Shown here: positions 24,301 through 32,389 of the stretch, piece by piece
Layout of the letters: each line of letters starts with the position of its first letter
Position numbering within the stretch: position 1 is the first letter of the stretch
NCBI GenBank assembly: GCA_015257125.1
Contig: JABZKU010000005.1
Span: 48,286 to 112,285 of the forward strand
DNA length: 64,000 bases
Direction: 5' to 3'
From: Prevotellaceae bacterium
Lineage (GTDB): Bacteria; Bacteroidota; Bacteroidia; Bacteroidales; Bacteroidaceae
Position numbers and translations under genes: made by a program
The notes under the pieces: model-generated
Database searches by the model: none
Seen by the model: only the letters and a program-made list of their open reading frames with translations
Told to the model about the DNA's origin: nothing

Positions 24301-27291
24301 TTCAAAAAGACCGGAGAAAATCTGCCCCTCAAATATAATGATGGTTTCTATGACCGTGTCTATGCACCAGCGACTATCTCTGTAAGTCAAGCAGATATCG
24401 ACGAATGCAAGACAGAAATGTCTAAATATTCCAAGAAGGCAAATAACCTCCTCTTCATTGATGAGCGTATTCGCCAAACTCCAGCCACCTTCGAAGGGCA
24501 TAAGCCCGGCGATGTGCGCTGGGCAACGATTGGAGGCTTGAATCCAGGCGACAGTCGTGTGTTCGGAGACGTGGGGCACTACACGGACTTCGGAACAAAA
24601 GACCAACCCGGTACCACTGCACAGCCAAAAGCCGTGCAATGGGAAGAACGTACCATTCGTATCGAAGGAACCGGTGCAGTCGGCTATAAAGTCTACGATG
24701 CACAAGGTAAACTCGTGATGGTAGCTAATCGTCATGCGTTTACGATTCCCGCTCAACTTGATCTCTCGCAGATTAAAATCTGTGTCGCCGGTGGCGATGG
24801 TGGGGAAGTAGAAATCTATAAGGACGGGAAAATACTTCCGGCCTACGACAAACCACTCTCCTTCGACAACCCAGTAGGGTTAACCGTTTCAACAGGTACG
24901 AAGAATCCTTTCGGTAAGTACATCATTCGCAACTATCGCGTGTACAATGGCAAGTATTACTATGCTGATGAGCAATCGCGTCCTACGGCCAACCAAGCAG
25001 AAGCCGGCGAATTCATCTTTGTAGGAGGTAAGAATAGTGGGGATTATCACCTCTATTCGCTCAAGAAAAAGGAGTGGGCTACATATTCCAACGTCAGAGA
25101 TGGCAAAAACAGGGTCTCTTGGACGAAGGACTTCGCCCAGTCCCAACCTTGGCATATCGAACATGTGCTCAATGGTGCGACTTCCTATTATAATATCCTC
25201 CCCGCAGGAAGCCAATCTCAGGGATGGAACTGGCATGGTGGAGTCGATGTTTCTCACAATTCAGTTGGATTCTATTCGAAAACGGATGCCAATTCGCATT
25301 GGGAGTTCATTCCTGCTGACTTGATTACGAAATATTTAGCGCTTGTTAAGCATGCCGATAGTATAATGGTGCGTGATACGGATAAGGCCCTTTCCACTAA
25401 GCCTTATCATGACGCGTTCCGTACGCATCTGGCCGGAGAACTTGCCCGTACAGCAGTTACGCAAGCAGATTTTGATACCCTCAATGCGAAGCTGGCAGCG
25501 TGGGAAGTTTTCCGCGCAGCTGATAGTACGCTCGTAGCCGATGGTGACGGAGTACAAAATGTGCGTCCTTTCCTAAATGACTTTAAGAGCAAGTTGTCAG
25601 CCCTCAATCTGTCCTCTGCTAATGGTAATAGCAAAGTAGATGAGGTGAAATCTTTGCTCGAAGCCTGGAAGACCTGGAAGAAGGCCGATGAAGTATTGCA
25701 GCGTGATGCCGACAAAGTCAAGAAAAGTACCAACTTTTACAATGCCTTCAAGGCTGTTGTCAACACAACAAGTACCAGCAACGCAACAGCAGCAGATCAC
25801 ATAGCTGATCTTCAGAAGCGAATGGAGCTTTGGCCCGTGTGGCGCGGTGCAGATAGTTTGGTGCAGATCCCCCCTTATGGAGATCCGCTCAACACGAAGT
25901 TCCGCGAGCCCTTCTCGAAGTTGATCGAGAAAGACTATACACAAGACAGTCAAGTTCCTGAATTGAAGGAATATGGACGCTATTTCCGTATGCTTGTCAC
26001 AGCGGATAGTCTTTTAAGCCTTACCAACCCTGGATATCCTTTGGCCAAGTTCAAAGGGACGGCAGGACTTGAAACTGATATTTTACAGCCAGCAGCAGCA
26101 GAACCCCAACCTAACTTTGATGATTGGGAGTGGGCTCTCAATTCTATAGTAGATTGGTGGGCTGGTCCGGCTAATCTTCGCACGGTGAAAACCGACGAAG
26201 AAGCATATTATATGCCCGAAGACGGCAATATTTATCGACTGCGTAGCTACCTCGATCATCGATATATGACGAGCGAGCCCGCTTGGTCGGCGCATGATGG
26301 GAAAACTGCCGACGTAAGTCTTAGTCGCAAAGAGGATAACTCCACGCTTTGGGTACTACAGCAAAACAAAAACGGAGACAAGTATCTTGCTCCGTTGAGT
26401 GGTAAAGGATATTTGGCGCGCATGCCCACCATCGCGAAAGGTGGTTTGGTTGATACGCCGGCTCCTCTGTCCTTCGGTACAGCCCGACACATTGAAGTGA
26501 ATGGTAGAAAGCAACAAAAGATGGGAACGCTTTACATTCGCAACAATGGATTGTCTTTTGTCGGTTGGACCAACGACAATGCGATAGGCGGACATTCCGG
26601 CACTGAAGCCAACCCCGTATGGCACGATGGCGGAAATACTGGAAGTACCAGCTTCTATTTCGATACTGTCAAAGAGGCTACATTCCCTGTCACCACGCTC
26701 CCGGGTAGCAATGGCAACTATGCTACGTTACATTTGCCCTTTGCTGTAGAATTGCCCACCGGACTTACCGCTTATTTGGTGAAAAATATTACCGATAAAG
26801 AGGCTGGTAATGTCAATGGAGATAAGGTTCTCTGTATCGAGCCTATTCAGGGCAACGTACTTCCGGCCAACACTCCTGTTATTTTAGGAAGTGCCGAAGC
26901 GAAGACATTCCAACTTCGTCCTACGAAGTGGAGTGAGCCACAGAATTCGTTGCTCAAAGGAACGAACCTGCGCATAGAAGCCCAAGCGCGCAGTAGCGCC
27001 GGGCAGACTTACTATGGTTTGACCCGAGATGCCGATACGCAAGAGTTCCTATTCCGACGTATTCGTGCGGACGTGGCAATTCCGGGGAACCGCGCCTTCC
27101 TCACTCTTCCCACAAGTATCGGGCATGTGCGTAGTTTCATTCTCCAAATCGTGGCGAAGCCCACGAGTGTGGAGAACGTTACCACTGCGCCCAAAACAGA
27201 AAATGTCTACAATCTTTCCGGTCAGCGCGTCAATGCCTCCACCACTAAAGGCATCGTGATTTCGAAAGGAAAGAAGATGATACTGCGATAA
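21367..27291 (+). CDS. Very large secreted M60-like zinc metalloprotease
   Basis: A 1974-residue protein, probably a mucin- or glycoprotein-degrading enzyme acting outside the cell. It has a signal peptide (ends about FAQT). Three or more N-terminal repeats of the form YYRIV/LYRVKNASNRYWT/YYIVRNVAYPDR (about 30-500) resemble ricin-type beta-trefoil modules. The M60 region (about 575-1000) holds HETGH at 850-854 with a downstream Glu867, fitting HExxHx(8-28)E. Further trefoil-like segments follow (about 1195-1315). Five helical repeats have aspartates at 1331, 1386, 1441, 1496 and 1547. The C-terminus VYNLSGQRV..GIVISKGKKMILR is the tail common on secreted Bacteroidales proteins. A+T content is above that of house-keeping neighbours. 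Start chosen for the signal peptide. Confidence 0.85.
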   Translation: MHAFLKCTFVFLLMILGILPQAFAQTAELAEGYYRIVSRRNNFPICVKNQRLGYLSEYSGSGTEHGDDLSSYWKVKRVNGAYWIVNVGEQLPIQPLDRLNETFIVGTMPAHYYIKKASGSGSADYWVVSTTENFQGKTLWHNGGSGLVQNWEDANSEANHWKFVSLTSEEQKSVAQFETSWPKLEKNLLQLEKLRAGGLYRVKNASNRYWTVDHSSHALKTTTEVSNTDFSTLWLVERSGDGFAIRNAGTSRFVPQAEAKKNVTTSTGSTRLWVNFFKTTPDFFNISANKEAAVGTCLEETNGNALVGGNAQTFTTKTNAETNKVDTTFQPNTAAEWQFVAVNDVSEEDVKAAIRQNSNGVYEPVEGKYYIVRNVAYPDRVLTTLPASDDVVRGAVRNEREMGQVWQLEKKGEKWAIRSVASQKYAGNSAARSQNYMMTTSSAEFTLKHMDKWLPNIAFVVNSGASLHCASSAGYNVVNWDETATASQWQLEEITFDPAALATYKQKLQEQKELTDNRAQLNVKLQKYFTDFACTQLRSTYQSMSDEALKSVLTTDQMPQSLIDMVLRVKTGKWNKENADANSFEKRFRIQNYQAYSHPQKWANDLKLMPTNFGQYSQLTNPTGITIPEKEMVLVFVGDDAPANCELNAELVQGKNKTGDRLIQLRKGLNAIYANENSHLYINYVINDVNLKYTDQPRIPIHVEGGRANGFFDANTMTNADWDKLVSLKSQGFFNDEVIRLKSKHTIHSLSLSGVEEQQKAGNWEYNGEYKGITGVLGKWDDVHDLEQDFFSPKQFEGRFNCLMFSTDASGLYAFPYGTFIGTVSTTFSYKEWAKGSPGDNAGNLWAVVHETGHHYQKLFNLARCLESSNNLWSNIAVWKRGASVSRLDAPQKLFDRFNRDQSWFDMDLGDRSRMYWQLWLYYVELGKKPTFFHELFEKFRKDPIDSRNAKTDYLRFARFCSEVAQEDLTEFFTFYGFFKKTGENLPLKYNDGFYDRVYAPATISVSQADIDECKTEMSKYSKKANNLLFIDERIRQTPATFEGHKPGDVRWATIGGLNPGDSRVFGDVGHYTDFGTKDQPGTTAQPKAVQWEERTIRIEGTGAVGYKVYDAQGKLVMVANRHAFTIPAQLDLSQIKICVAGGDGGEVEIYKDGKILPAYDKPLSFDNPVGLTVSTGTKNPFGKYIIRNYRVYNGKYYYADEQSRPTANQAEAGEFIFVGGKNSGDYHLYSLKKKEWATYSNVRDGKNRVSWTKDFAQSQPWHIEHVLNGATSYYNILPAGSQSQGWNWHGGVDVSHNSVGFYSKTDANSHWEFIPADLITKYLALVKHADSIMVRDTDKALSTKPYHDAFRTHLAGELARTAVTQADFDTLNAKLAAWEVFRAADSTLVADGDGVQNVRPFLNDFKSKLSALNLSSANGNSKVDEVKSLLEAWKTWKKADEVLQRDADKVKKSTNFYNAFKAVVNTTSTSNATAADHIADLQKRMELWPVWRGADSLVQIPPYGDPLNTKFREPFSKLIEKDYTQDSQVPELKEYGRYFRMLVTADSLLSLTNPGYPLAKFKGTAGLETDILQPAAAEPQPNFDDWEWALNSIVDWWAGPANLRTVKTDEEAYYMPEDGNIYRLRSYLDHRYMTSEPAWSAHDGKTADVSLSRKEDNSTLWVLQQNKNGDKYLAPLSGKGYLARMPTIAKGGLVDTPAPLSFGTARHIEVNGRKQQKMGTLYIRNNGLSFVGWTNDNAIGGHSGTEANPVWHDGGNTGSTSFYFDTVKEATFPVTTLPGSNGNYATLHLPFAVELPTGLTAYLVKNITDKEAGNVNGDKVLCIEPIQGNVLPANTPVILGSAEAKTFQLRPTKWSEPQNSLLKGTNLRIEAQARSSAGQTYYGLTRDADTQEFLFRRIRADVAIPGNRAFLTLPTSIGHVRSFILQIVAKPTSVENVTTAPKTENVYNLSGQRVNASTTKGIVISKGKKMILR

Positions 27292-27317
27292 TCTTATCGA
27301 ATTTCCACTTTCTCAAG

Positions 27318-27347
27318 GCCAACCCTCTGCATAGAGTGGTTGGCTTT
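27318..27347 (+). terminator. Terminator of the M60 protease gene
   Basis: An 11-pair stem with one bulged T (GCCAACCCTCT 27318-27328 with AGAGTGGTTGGC 27333-27344) is followed by only TTT. It is a modest terminator. Confidence 0.55.
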
Positions 27348-27700
27348 CGAGGTTGCGGCTCATTTTCCCAGAGAAGAACAAAATCTCTGCACCCTTTTTA
27401 CGAATCCCGCCCGAGTTGGTAGAACTTTCTCCAAAAGCGGGGCTGTACGCAGTATTTCCCAAAAGATATTCGCAGTGCCCATTGATGGCATTGAGGAGGG
27501 GGGCTTGTGAAGTTGAAGTTTAGGCGATCGCCATAAGTATACCAGAGTTAGGTCTAAACCTCTTCTCTAAAAATAAGGTTCGTCCGACATTTGGTGTGAG
27601 GCATCAACTACTGGAAAACCTTTCTAAAAAGTGCACCGGCCTCCCATTTCATCCCCCAACGCGCACGCGTAGCGCGCGCGTCCGCTGTTTTTCGTTTTTT

Positions 27701-27868
27701 GCCTTCACCTCTTCACCCTACGACTGTAAGAAACTATGAAACAGCGACTTGCGGGTGAAGGTTTCACCCCTGTTTCCTTCACCGGTGAAGGCAGAAAAAG
27801 GGTCTTTCCTTCACGCACAACACACACTGTATCAACGAATTGCGGGTGAAGGTGAAGGGTGAAGGCAA
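27701..27868. repeat. Cluster of direct and inverted GGTGAAGG repeats
   Basis: TTGCGGGTGAAGGT occurs twice in direct orientation (27749-27762 and 27840-27853). CCTTCACCGGTGAAGG is a perfect 16-base palindrome (27776-27791). Further CCTTCACC or GGTGAAGG copies sit at 27702-27709 and 27851-27866. Confidence 0.7.
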
Positions 27869-27984
27869 GAAATTCGAACTTGCTGAGTGCGCGATGCGCA
27901 GGGGCGTGTCCGTTCGCGCGTAAGGCTGTGCTGATGAGGAAACAGTGGGTGACACCGTGAGCGAAGGGACGGACGTCTTTTCCC

Positions 27985-28049
27985 AAAAAGCGGGAGGAAG
28001 CAGAGAAAAGAAGGGACGTTTCGAAAGAAAGTCCACAAGTTTTTATTCG
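27985..28049. repeat. Degenerate 20-21-base repeat array
   Basis: AAAAG-headed units recur at about 27986, 28006 and 28027. The third unit contains AAAGTCCACAAGTTTTTATT, close to the units at 45.0 and 60.0 kb. The other two units are weak. Confidence 0.4.
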
Positions 28050-28118
28050 TTCTCTCCCTATTCTCAAAAAACGAAACATTTTTCTCGCGAAATATTCGAC
28101 AGTTCGAAACTAAATCCT

Positions 28119-28126
28119 TACTTTTG
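28119..28126 (+). promoter_or_regulatory. Possible -7 element inside the non-coding region
   Basis: TACTTTTG fits TAnnTTTG, with TTCG rather than TTTG 20 bases upstream. A transcript from here would run about 540 bases to the hairpin at 28671-28704. Confidence 0.3.
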
Positions 28127-28525
28127 CGATTGACAAAACACAACTTCCCTTCATTCCGCCGCCCTGCGGTGTCCATATAGCGCAAAGTCGAGGTACTTTT
28201 CCCGACCATCCGGCGCAAACGCTCTTTGACTTACTGAACCGGCGCGACTTAGCCATATCCCAACCTATCGGAACAGACAAAATGGCGCTACGCTCCGGCG
28301 CGGGGAGGGGGCGTTTTAGCGCGACCGCGACGAGACATTGTCGAAGCTACCCAATCCACTGTCCACACAGCATACAAACCACAATGCTACCACAACTTGC
28401 ACACCCTACCGGGCTGCAAGTAAGGGGGGGACGCGAACGAGGAGACCAAGGAGATCAGCGTTCAGATTTCAGTTTATTGCTGTCCGCGAAAAGTTTAGAC
28501 GCAGCAGACATCACATGCTGACCAA

Positions 28526-28602
28526 AGTTCAGTCTAAGCATCTCCTCAAAAAAAGAATCGCGCCGAACACAGAAAGTGAAAGGGGATTCCTTAGACTGAA
28601 CT
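28526..28602. repeat. 13-base perfect inverted repeat with a 51-base spacer
   Basis: AGTTCAGTCTAAG (28526-28538) and CTTAGACTGAACT (28590-28602) are exact complements. This could be a long hairpin in RNA or the ends of a tiny mobile remnant; no flanking target duplication was recognised. Confidence 0.6.
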
Positions 28603-28670
28603 CAGGTATAAGTACGGAGCGACGATTCGCAATTTTTCGATGTGCGTACTGTTGCATTACGTACAAACAA

Positions 28671-28704
28671 AAACAGCCGCTCTCTCGCGATAGAGCGGCT
28701 GTTT
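28671..28704 (-). terminator. Strong, probably bidirectional terminator
   Basis: A 13-pair perfect stem (28671-28683 with 28692-28704). Read on the minus strand it is followed by a T-rich run, ending the DUF5723 operon. On the plus strand a shorter T-run follows. Confidence 0.88.
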
Positions 28705-28729
28705 TGCGTTTAATGAAATGTTGGATACC

Positions 28730-30130
28730 TTAGTTTCCGGGCGAGAGCGGCATACTGATACCAAAGGCGATGCTCGAATTCATACTATTCAGCGGGATGA
28801 ACTGCTTAGAAAGTTTACCGACAAAGCTATCCGCCGCCACAAAGAAGTGGAAACCGGGAGCATTGATGGTGAACATACCGCCAAATTGTGTTCCGGTTGT
28901 CGTAAAAGCCGTGCTCAGCCCAACCTCAATCGCCTTAACCGGTCGCACACGTGCGCTGAGCATTGTGGAGTTCCAGTTATAGATGTCATTGAAACGTCGA
29001 GAGTGTAGTACGCCAAAACTCAACTTTCGGTAGGCTGGTAAAGTATATTCAGCACCGAGATTGAGCGTAGTGCCCAATCCTTGTCTGCGGCCCTTTTGGT
29101 TCGTAGCATAGAGGTTGAGCATATCCTTCAAGTCCTCTCCCATTTGGTCAAATTCCTCTCCCAATTCCTGTGAGTTTTTCTTGTCAGAAGTCACATAAGC
29201 CTGTTTGAAACCGTCGAACGTCCATTTGACATTGTCTTTCGTCTTCAAGTTTTGTGCTTTCGTATGGTTGATGCTTCCCATATCGATGAGCGCTGCACTC
29301 AGAGTCAAGTCTTCCAACCCGTGCACCTTGTAAGTAGCACCCACATCGAAAGCCATCCCCATTCCGGTCGAGCCGGCTTTGAGTGGTTCGAAGTCTTTGA
29401 TTCGCCCTTTTTCATCGAGTTCAAAGCGAGTGTCTTGAATCGAAACACCCCCTTCTGCCTCTCCTTCCACCTCCCATTTGTGTTCATCGAGAGTCAAATC
29501 GAGCTGTTTCACTTTTAGGTTCGCATAAGCGTGTCCAAACAGCACCTTTGCTTTCGCGCCCACAGTCACATGATTCCCGATTGCGTGCGAATGTGCGAAA
29601 GCCACCTCCACATACGATTGGCTCTTCAGCCCCATATTCGACAAGTGGTAACGATTGTTCGCACCGCCTTCTTTTGCCAAGTGGAAAAGCTCATTGGGGA
29701 GGAGAAAATCAGTGTTCGAGCGCAGATTGATGTCGATTAAGTTCCCGCCGTTGAATCCTTTGAATCCCATCGAGAGGATACTCAAGTTCAGATAGGCGCC
29801 ACCCTGCAAATCTTTTGTGCCCAAGGCTTTGAAAAACTGCTCATTCGTCACATCCGGGTGCATGAACGTGCCATAGCGGTGCCCGTTGTTTTTGACCGGG
29901 TCGATGTCGTGAATGAAAGTTTGCGCGCCAAAATTCCCGATTGTCGAAACCTGTATATTACCTAAAAGCGGCACCGATAAGAATCCCTGTCGGTTCAGAT
30001 AAGCCGGGTTGAGTTGGTGACGATATTGAGACGACTCCATAAAATAGGAGGTACGCAGTTCTTGCGCAGCGGCAGTGAGACCTGCACTGCCGACCAGGAA
30101 ACCCAAGAGGGCTTTATGTAGCATATTCAT
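28730..30130 (-). CDS. DUF5723 family outer-membrane protein
   Basis: A 466-residue secreted protein with signal peptide (MNMLHKALLGFLVG..AAAQE) and the family opening RTSYFMESSQYRHQLNPAYL. The remainder alternates short beta strands with aromatic residues and ends in a beta-barrel-like segment (SMNSSIAFGISMPLSPGN), consistent with an outer-membrane barrel. Its function is not known; DUF5723 is widespread in Bacteroidales. It lies 18 bases downstream of a lipoprotein gene on the same strand, so the two form an operon that ends at the strong terminator. The family name is from recalled sequence pattern. Confidence 0.82.
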   Translation of the reverse strand: MNMLHKALLGFLVGSAGLTAAAQELRTSYFMESSQYRHQLNPAYLNRQGFLSVPLLGNIQVSTIGNFGAQTFIHDIDPVKNNGHRYGTFMHPDVTNEQFFKALGTKDLQGGAYLNLSILSMGFKGFNGGNLIDINLRSNTDFLLPNELFHLAKEGGANNRYHLSNMGLKSQSYVEVAFAHSHAIGNHVTVGAKAKVLFGHAYANLKVKQLDLTLDEHKWEVEGEAEGGVSIQDTRFELDEKGRIKDFEPLKAGSTGMGMAFDVGATYKVHGLEDLTLSAALIDMGSINHTKAQNLKTKDNVKWTFDGFKQAYVTSDKKNSQELGEEFDQMGEDLKDMLNLYATNQKGRRQGLGTTLNLGAEYTLPAYRKLSFGVLHSRRFNDIYNWNSTMLSARVRPVKAIEVGLSTAFTTTGTQFGGMFTINAPGFHFFVAADSFVGKLSKQFIPLNSMNSSIAFGISMPLSPGN

Positions 30131-30148
30131 AAGAAAGAGGGCTTAGAG

Positions 30149-31963
30149 TTAGTTGAAATCCGCAATGACACCACCTCCCAAGCGGAGTTTGGCATTTTTG
30201 ATTTGTAGATATTGGTCACTACGCAGGGCTTGCGCTTTCGCCACCTCGTCGGCCGAGGCTTTTACAGAGAACTTAAATCGTTTGAGGAGTTGCAAACTCT
30301 TCGGATTCCGAGCATGGAGCGTCAGTACGATGGGGCGCGTCACTTCTTTGCCGTCTGAGCTGCCCTTGATCTCAACTTCCGTAACCGACATATCAGCGAT
30401 TACCGCCCCCTTCTCGTCGAGAGGAATGAGTTTCGCCTTCAGCGTGAGCGGAATGTTCGTCAGGGCATCGGCCTGCACCGTGACACTCAACTTGTCGGTC
30501 GTCAAGTCTTTGGCATCGAGGTCAATATCGTTTGTTTCGTTGGAGTAGTCGATTTTCAGCCCCTGTGTCAGTACGAAGGGTACCAGCAGTTTGTACGCCG
30601 CTTTGGTGTGATACGTTTTGCCGAACTCGAGTGTTGTTTCTTCTTGCGCCAACTGCACAGCATCATTGCCCAAGTTTACATTCACCACATCCGGAATTTG
30701 TTCAATCAAGCGGTTGAAATCCTTCACCTCCGACTTTTGGGCTTGAGCGGGTGCCGTTTCGTTGTCATAGGGTTGCCCACCATGGTAGAAATAGACGACG
30801 TTTTCTTTCCGCTTTTCCAAGCGAACGCCCTCGGGAGCCAACTGTACTTCGTTTTGCGACGTACCGGCTTGTGCCGACAGTTTACCGTTTTTCAGCGTCA
30901 CAGTGGCCGGCATCTCCCTCATATCGGCGTCAAAACGAAGGGTGAGTTGCTCTACTTTGAGCGCCACGTCGTCGCCGCGGAGGAATTCAGGCACTTGACT
31001 TTTCACTTGAATGGGATCCACTTTCGGTGCAATGGTCGGATTGAACACGCCCGTCACGCTTGTTGCGCTCACCACATCTTTTGCCTTCCCGTTGATCGAC
31101 ACCAGCAATGCGATGTTGGCCTTCGGGGCTTTGTCGCCCGCCACGTGGAAGGCCGTTTTCACCCCCATCGCCATTTCCCCTTTGATGGAGAACTTCTCGC
31201 GCGGCACTCGGTGACTCGTCAGCGCTTGCGCAAAGGCCACACTGTCCACTGTGAGCTGTCCCAAATCGATTTCATGCTGTCCTTCGCTAAACTTCCGGTC
31301 GGCAAAGATATAAACGCCGTCTTTGAAGTTTGCACTGCTCGATTTGATATAAGAGGGGAGGGTAATTTTGACGTTCCTGAAACCGTAGATAGCGAAGTTC
31401 TTCGCCACCCCGTCTTGCAGTTTCAGTTTGAAGTTGAAAGTCGCGTTTTCAAGATCGATGCGCTTTAGCCGAACAATATCGTTGTCCCACGAGAGGTCGA
31501 AGTCAAATTCGTCCGCCTCTTCGAAAGCGATATAGTTCGGTTGCTCATTCACCGGCACCTCGTACCCGGTTTGAGCCAAAGTCGCTTTTTGGCGGTCGTC
31601 GAGTCGTTTCATCACCTCCTTCCAAATGTCGTCGCCGAAGTTATATCCGACATTCAACTGGTTGGCATCGACTTCTGCAGAGGGCTTTTTTACCGTAAAA
31701 TCAAAGTGTGTTTGTCCTTGTTCCACGAGATAGTAGATCCCGTTACCGTCGGTTTTGATATTGCCCTCCGGTTTGAGGAGATCGGCGAGTTTTATTTTTT
31801 CTGTATCGCCGAATTTCACTTTCAGACCGTCGACATTGAATTTCATTTTCATGTCGATGTCATCATAATCGACCGAAGAGTCGACGCAACTGCACAGCAA
31901 GAAGGCTGCGGGGAGCAGATAAAACGCTCGCTGCAAGAGAGAACAGAGTGGATGTCTCATCAT
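30149..31963 (-). CDS. Large lipoprotein of unknown function
   Basis: About 604 residues with a lipoprotein signal peptide (MMRHPLCSLLQR..FLLCSC, lipid-anchored Cys near residue 26). The mature protein is a string of beta-rich segments that appear repeated: several blocks describe targets like FDFTVKKP, FDFDLSWDN, LRFDADMREMP and LTLKAKLIPLDEKG. This suggests tandem immunoglobulin-like or jelly-roll units exposed in the periplasm or on the surface. I do not recognise a named family. It is co-transcribed with the DUF5723 barrel gene, so the two may form one outer-membrane assembly. The first in-frame ATG (32008) would spoil the signal peptide, so 31963 is chosen. Confidence 0.78.
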   Translation of the reverse strand: MMRHPLCSLLQRAFYLLPAAFLLCSCVDSSVDYDDIDMKMKFNVDGLKVKFGDTEKIKLADLLKPEGNIKTDGNGIYYLVEQGQTHFDFTVKKPSAEVDANQLNVGYNFGDDIWKEVMKRLDDRQKATLAQTGYEVPVNEQPNYIAFEEADEFDFDLSWDNDIVRLKRIDLENATFNFKLKLQDGVAKNFAIYGFRNVKITLPSYIKSSSANFKDGVYIFADRKFSEGQHEIDLGQLTVDSVAFAQALTSHRVPREKFSIKGEMAMGVKTAFHVAGDKAPKANIALLVSINGKAKDVVSATSVTGVFNPTIAPKVDPIQVKSQVPEFLRGDDVALKVEQLTLRFDADMREMPATVTLKNGKLSAQAGTSQNEVQLAPEGVRLEKRKENVVYFYHGGQPYDNETAPAQAQKSEVKDFNRLIEQIPDVVNVNLGNDAVQLAQEETTLEFGKTYHTKAAYKLLVPFVLTQGLKIDYSNETNDIDLDAKDLTTDKLSVTVQADALTNIPLTLKAKLIPLDEKGAVIADMSVTEVEIKGSSDGKEVTRPIVLTLHARNPKSLQLLKRFKFSVKASADEVAKAQALRSDQYLQIKNAKLRLGGGVIADFN

Positions 31964-32047
31964 AATGAGGCTTAAGTTGTGGAGAATAGATTGAGATTGT
32001 ATTGCCAATCAAAAGCAGAGGTTTGTTCTGTTAATCGTCAAACAGTG

Positions 32048-32078
32048 CAAAAATATGAAATCTTTTCAGTGTGGACAA
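32048..32078 (-). promoter_or_regulatory. Promoter of the lipoprotein/DUF5723 operon
   Basis: On the minus strand TTG (32076-32078), 20 bases, then TATTTTTG (32048-32055). The leader would be about 75 bases. The rest of 32079-32309 shows no gene or other clear signal. Confidence 0.6.
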
Positions 32079-32309
32079 GTTCTGCGCCTGAATGCTGAGT
32101 TTTTGAGACCGGGAGCAGCTGCATAGCTCAGCGGATGAGAGAAAATGTCACAATCCGCAGTCCTTCTGGCAGTACGAATGGTGCGCAGGCGGGGGATAAT
32201 TCGTCGTTTCGCCTGATGTTTTCTGTTTTTTTGCGCGTAGCAGCAGAATGCCGTGTGCCCACTTCGCGGCTGCAAAACCACTTGGAGAGAAAACACATCC
32301 GCACACAAG

Positions 32310-32349
32310 GAAAACTCCACACCTTGTCCAAACAAGGTGTGGAGTTTTC
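32310..32349 (-). terminator. Terminator of the sulfatase-maturase gene
   Basis: A perfect 18-pair stem (32310-32327 with 32332-32349) whose last pairs are A-T, about 40 bases past the stop of the minus-strand gene. Confidence 0.85.
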
Positions 32350-32389
32350 GCATCAGTCTTTCGTCTATCAGCGCATCATCGTGTGGAGC

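Larger units (their letters stand above)
27348..28670. other. 1.3 kb repeat-rich non-coding region
   Basis: No credible gene: the overlapping frames on both strands (for example 27705-28218 minus and 28282-28733 plus) have basic, low-quality translations. Within it lie an alternating GC-rich stretch (27660-27683), several GGTGAAGG-type repeats (27701-27868), a 20-21-base repeat array (27985-28049), a -7-like element (28119-28126) and a 13-base perfect inverted repeat (28526-28602). Confidence 0.5.

Noticed and set aside
27660..27683. Alternating GC-rich segment that could form Z-DNA
   Set aside because: Short and imperfect; no supporting context.
28282..28733. Two overlapping plus-strand open frames in the 28 kb gap
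   Set aside because: Basic, low-complexity translations with no family match. The longer one crosses the strong terminator at 28671-28704 and overlaps the DUF5723 gene end.
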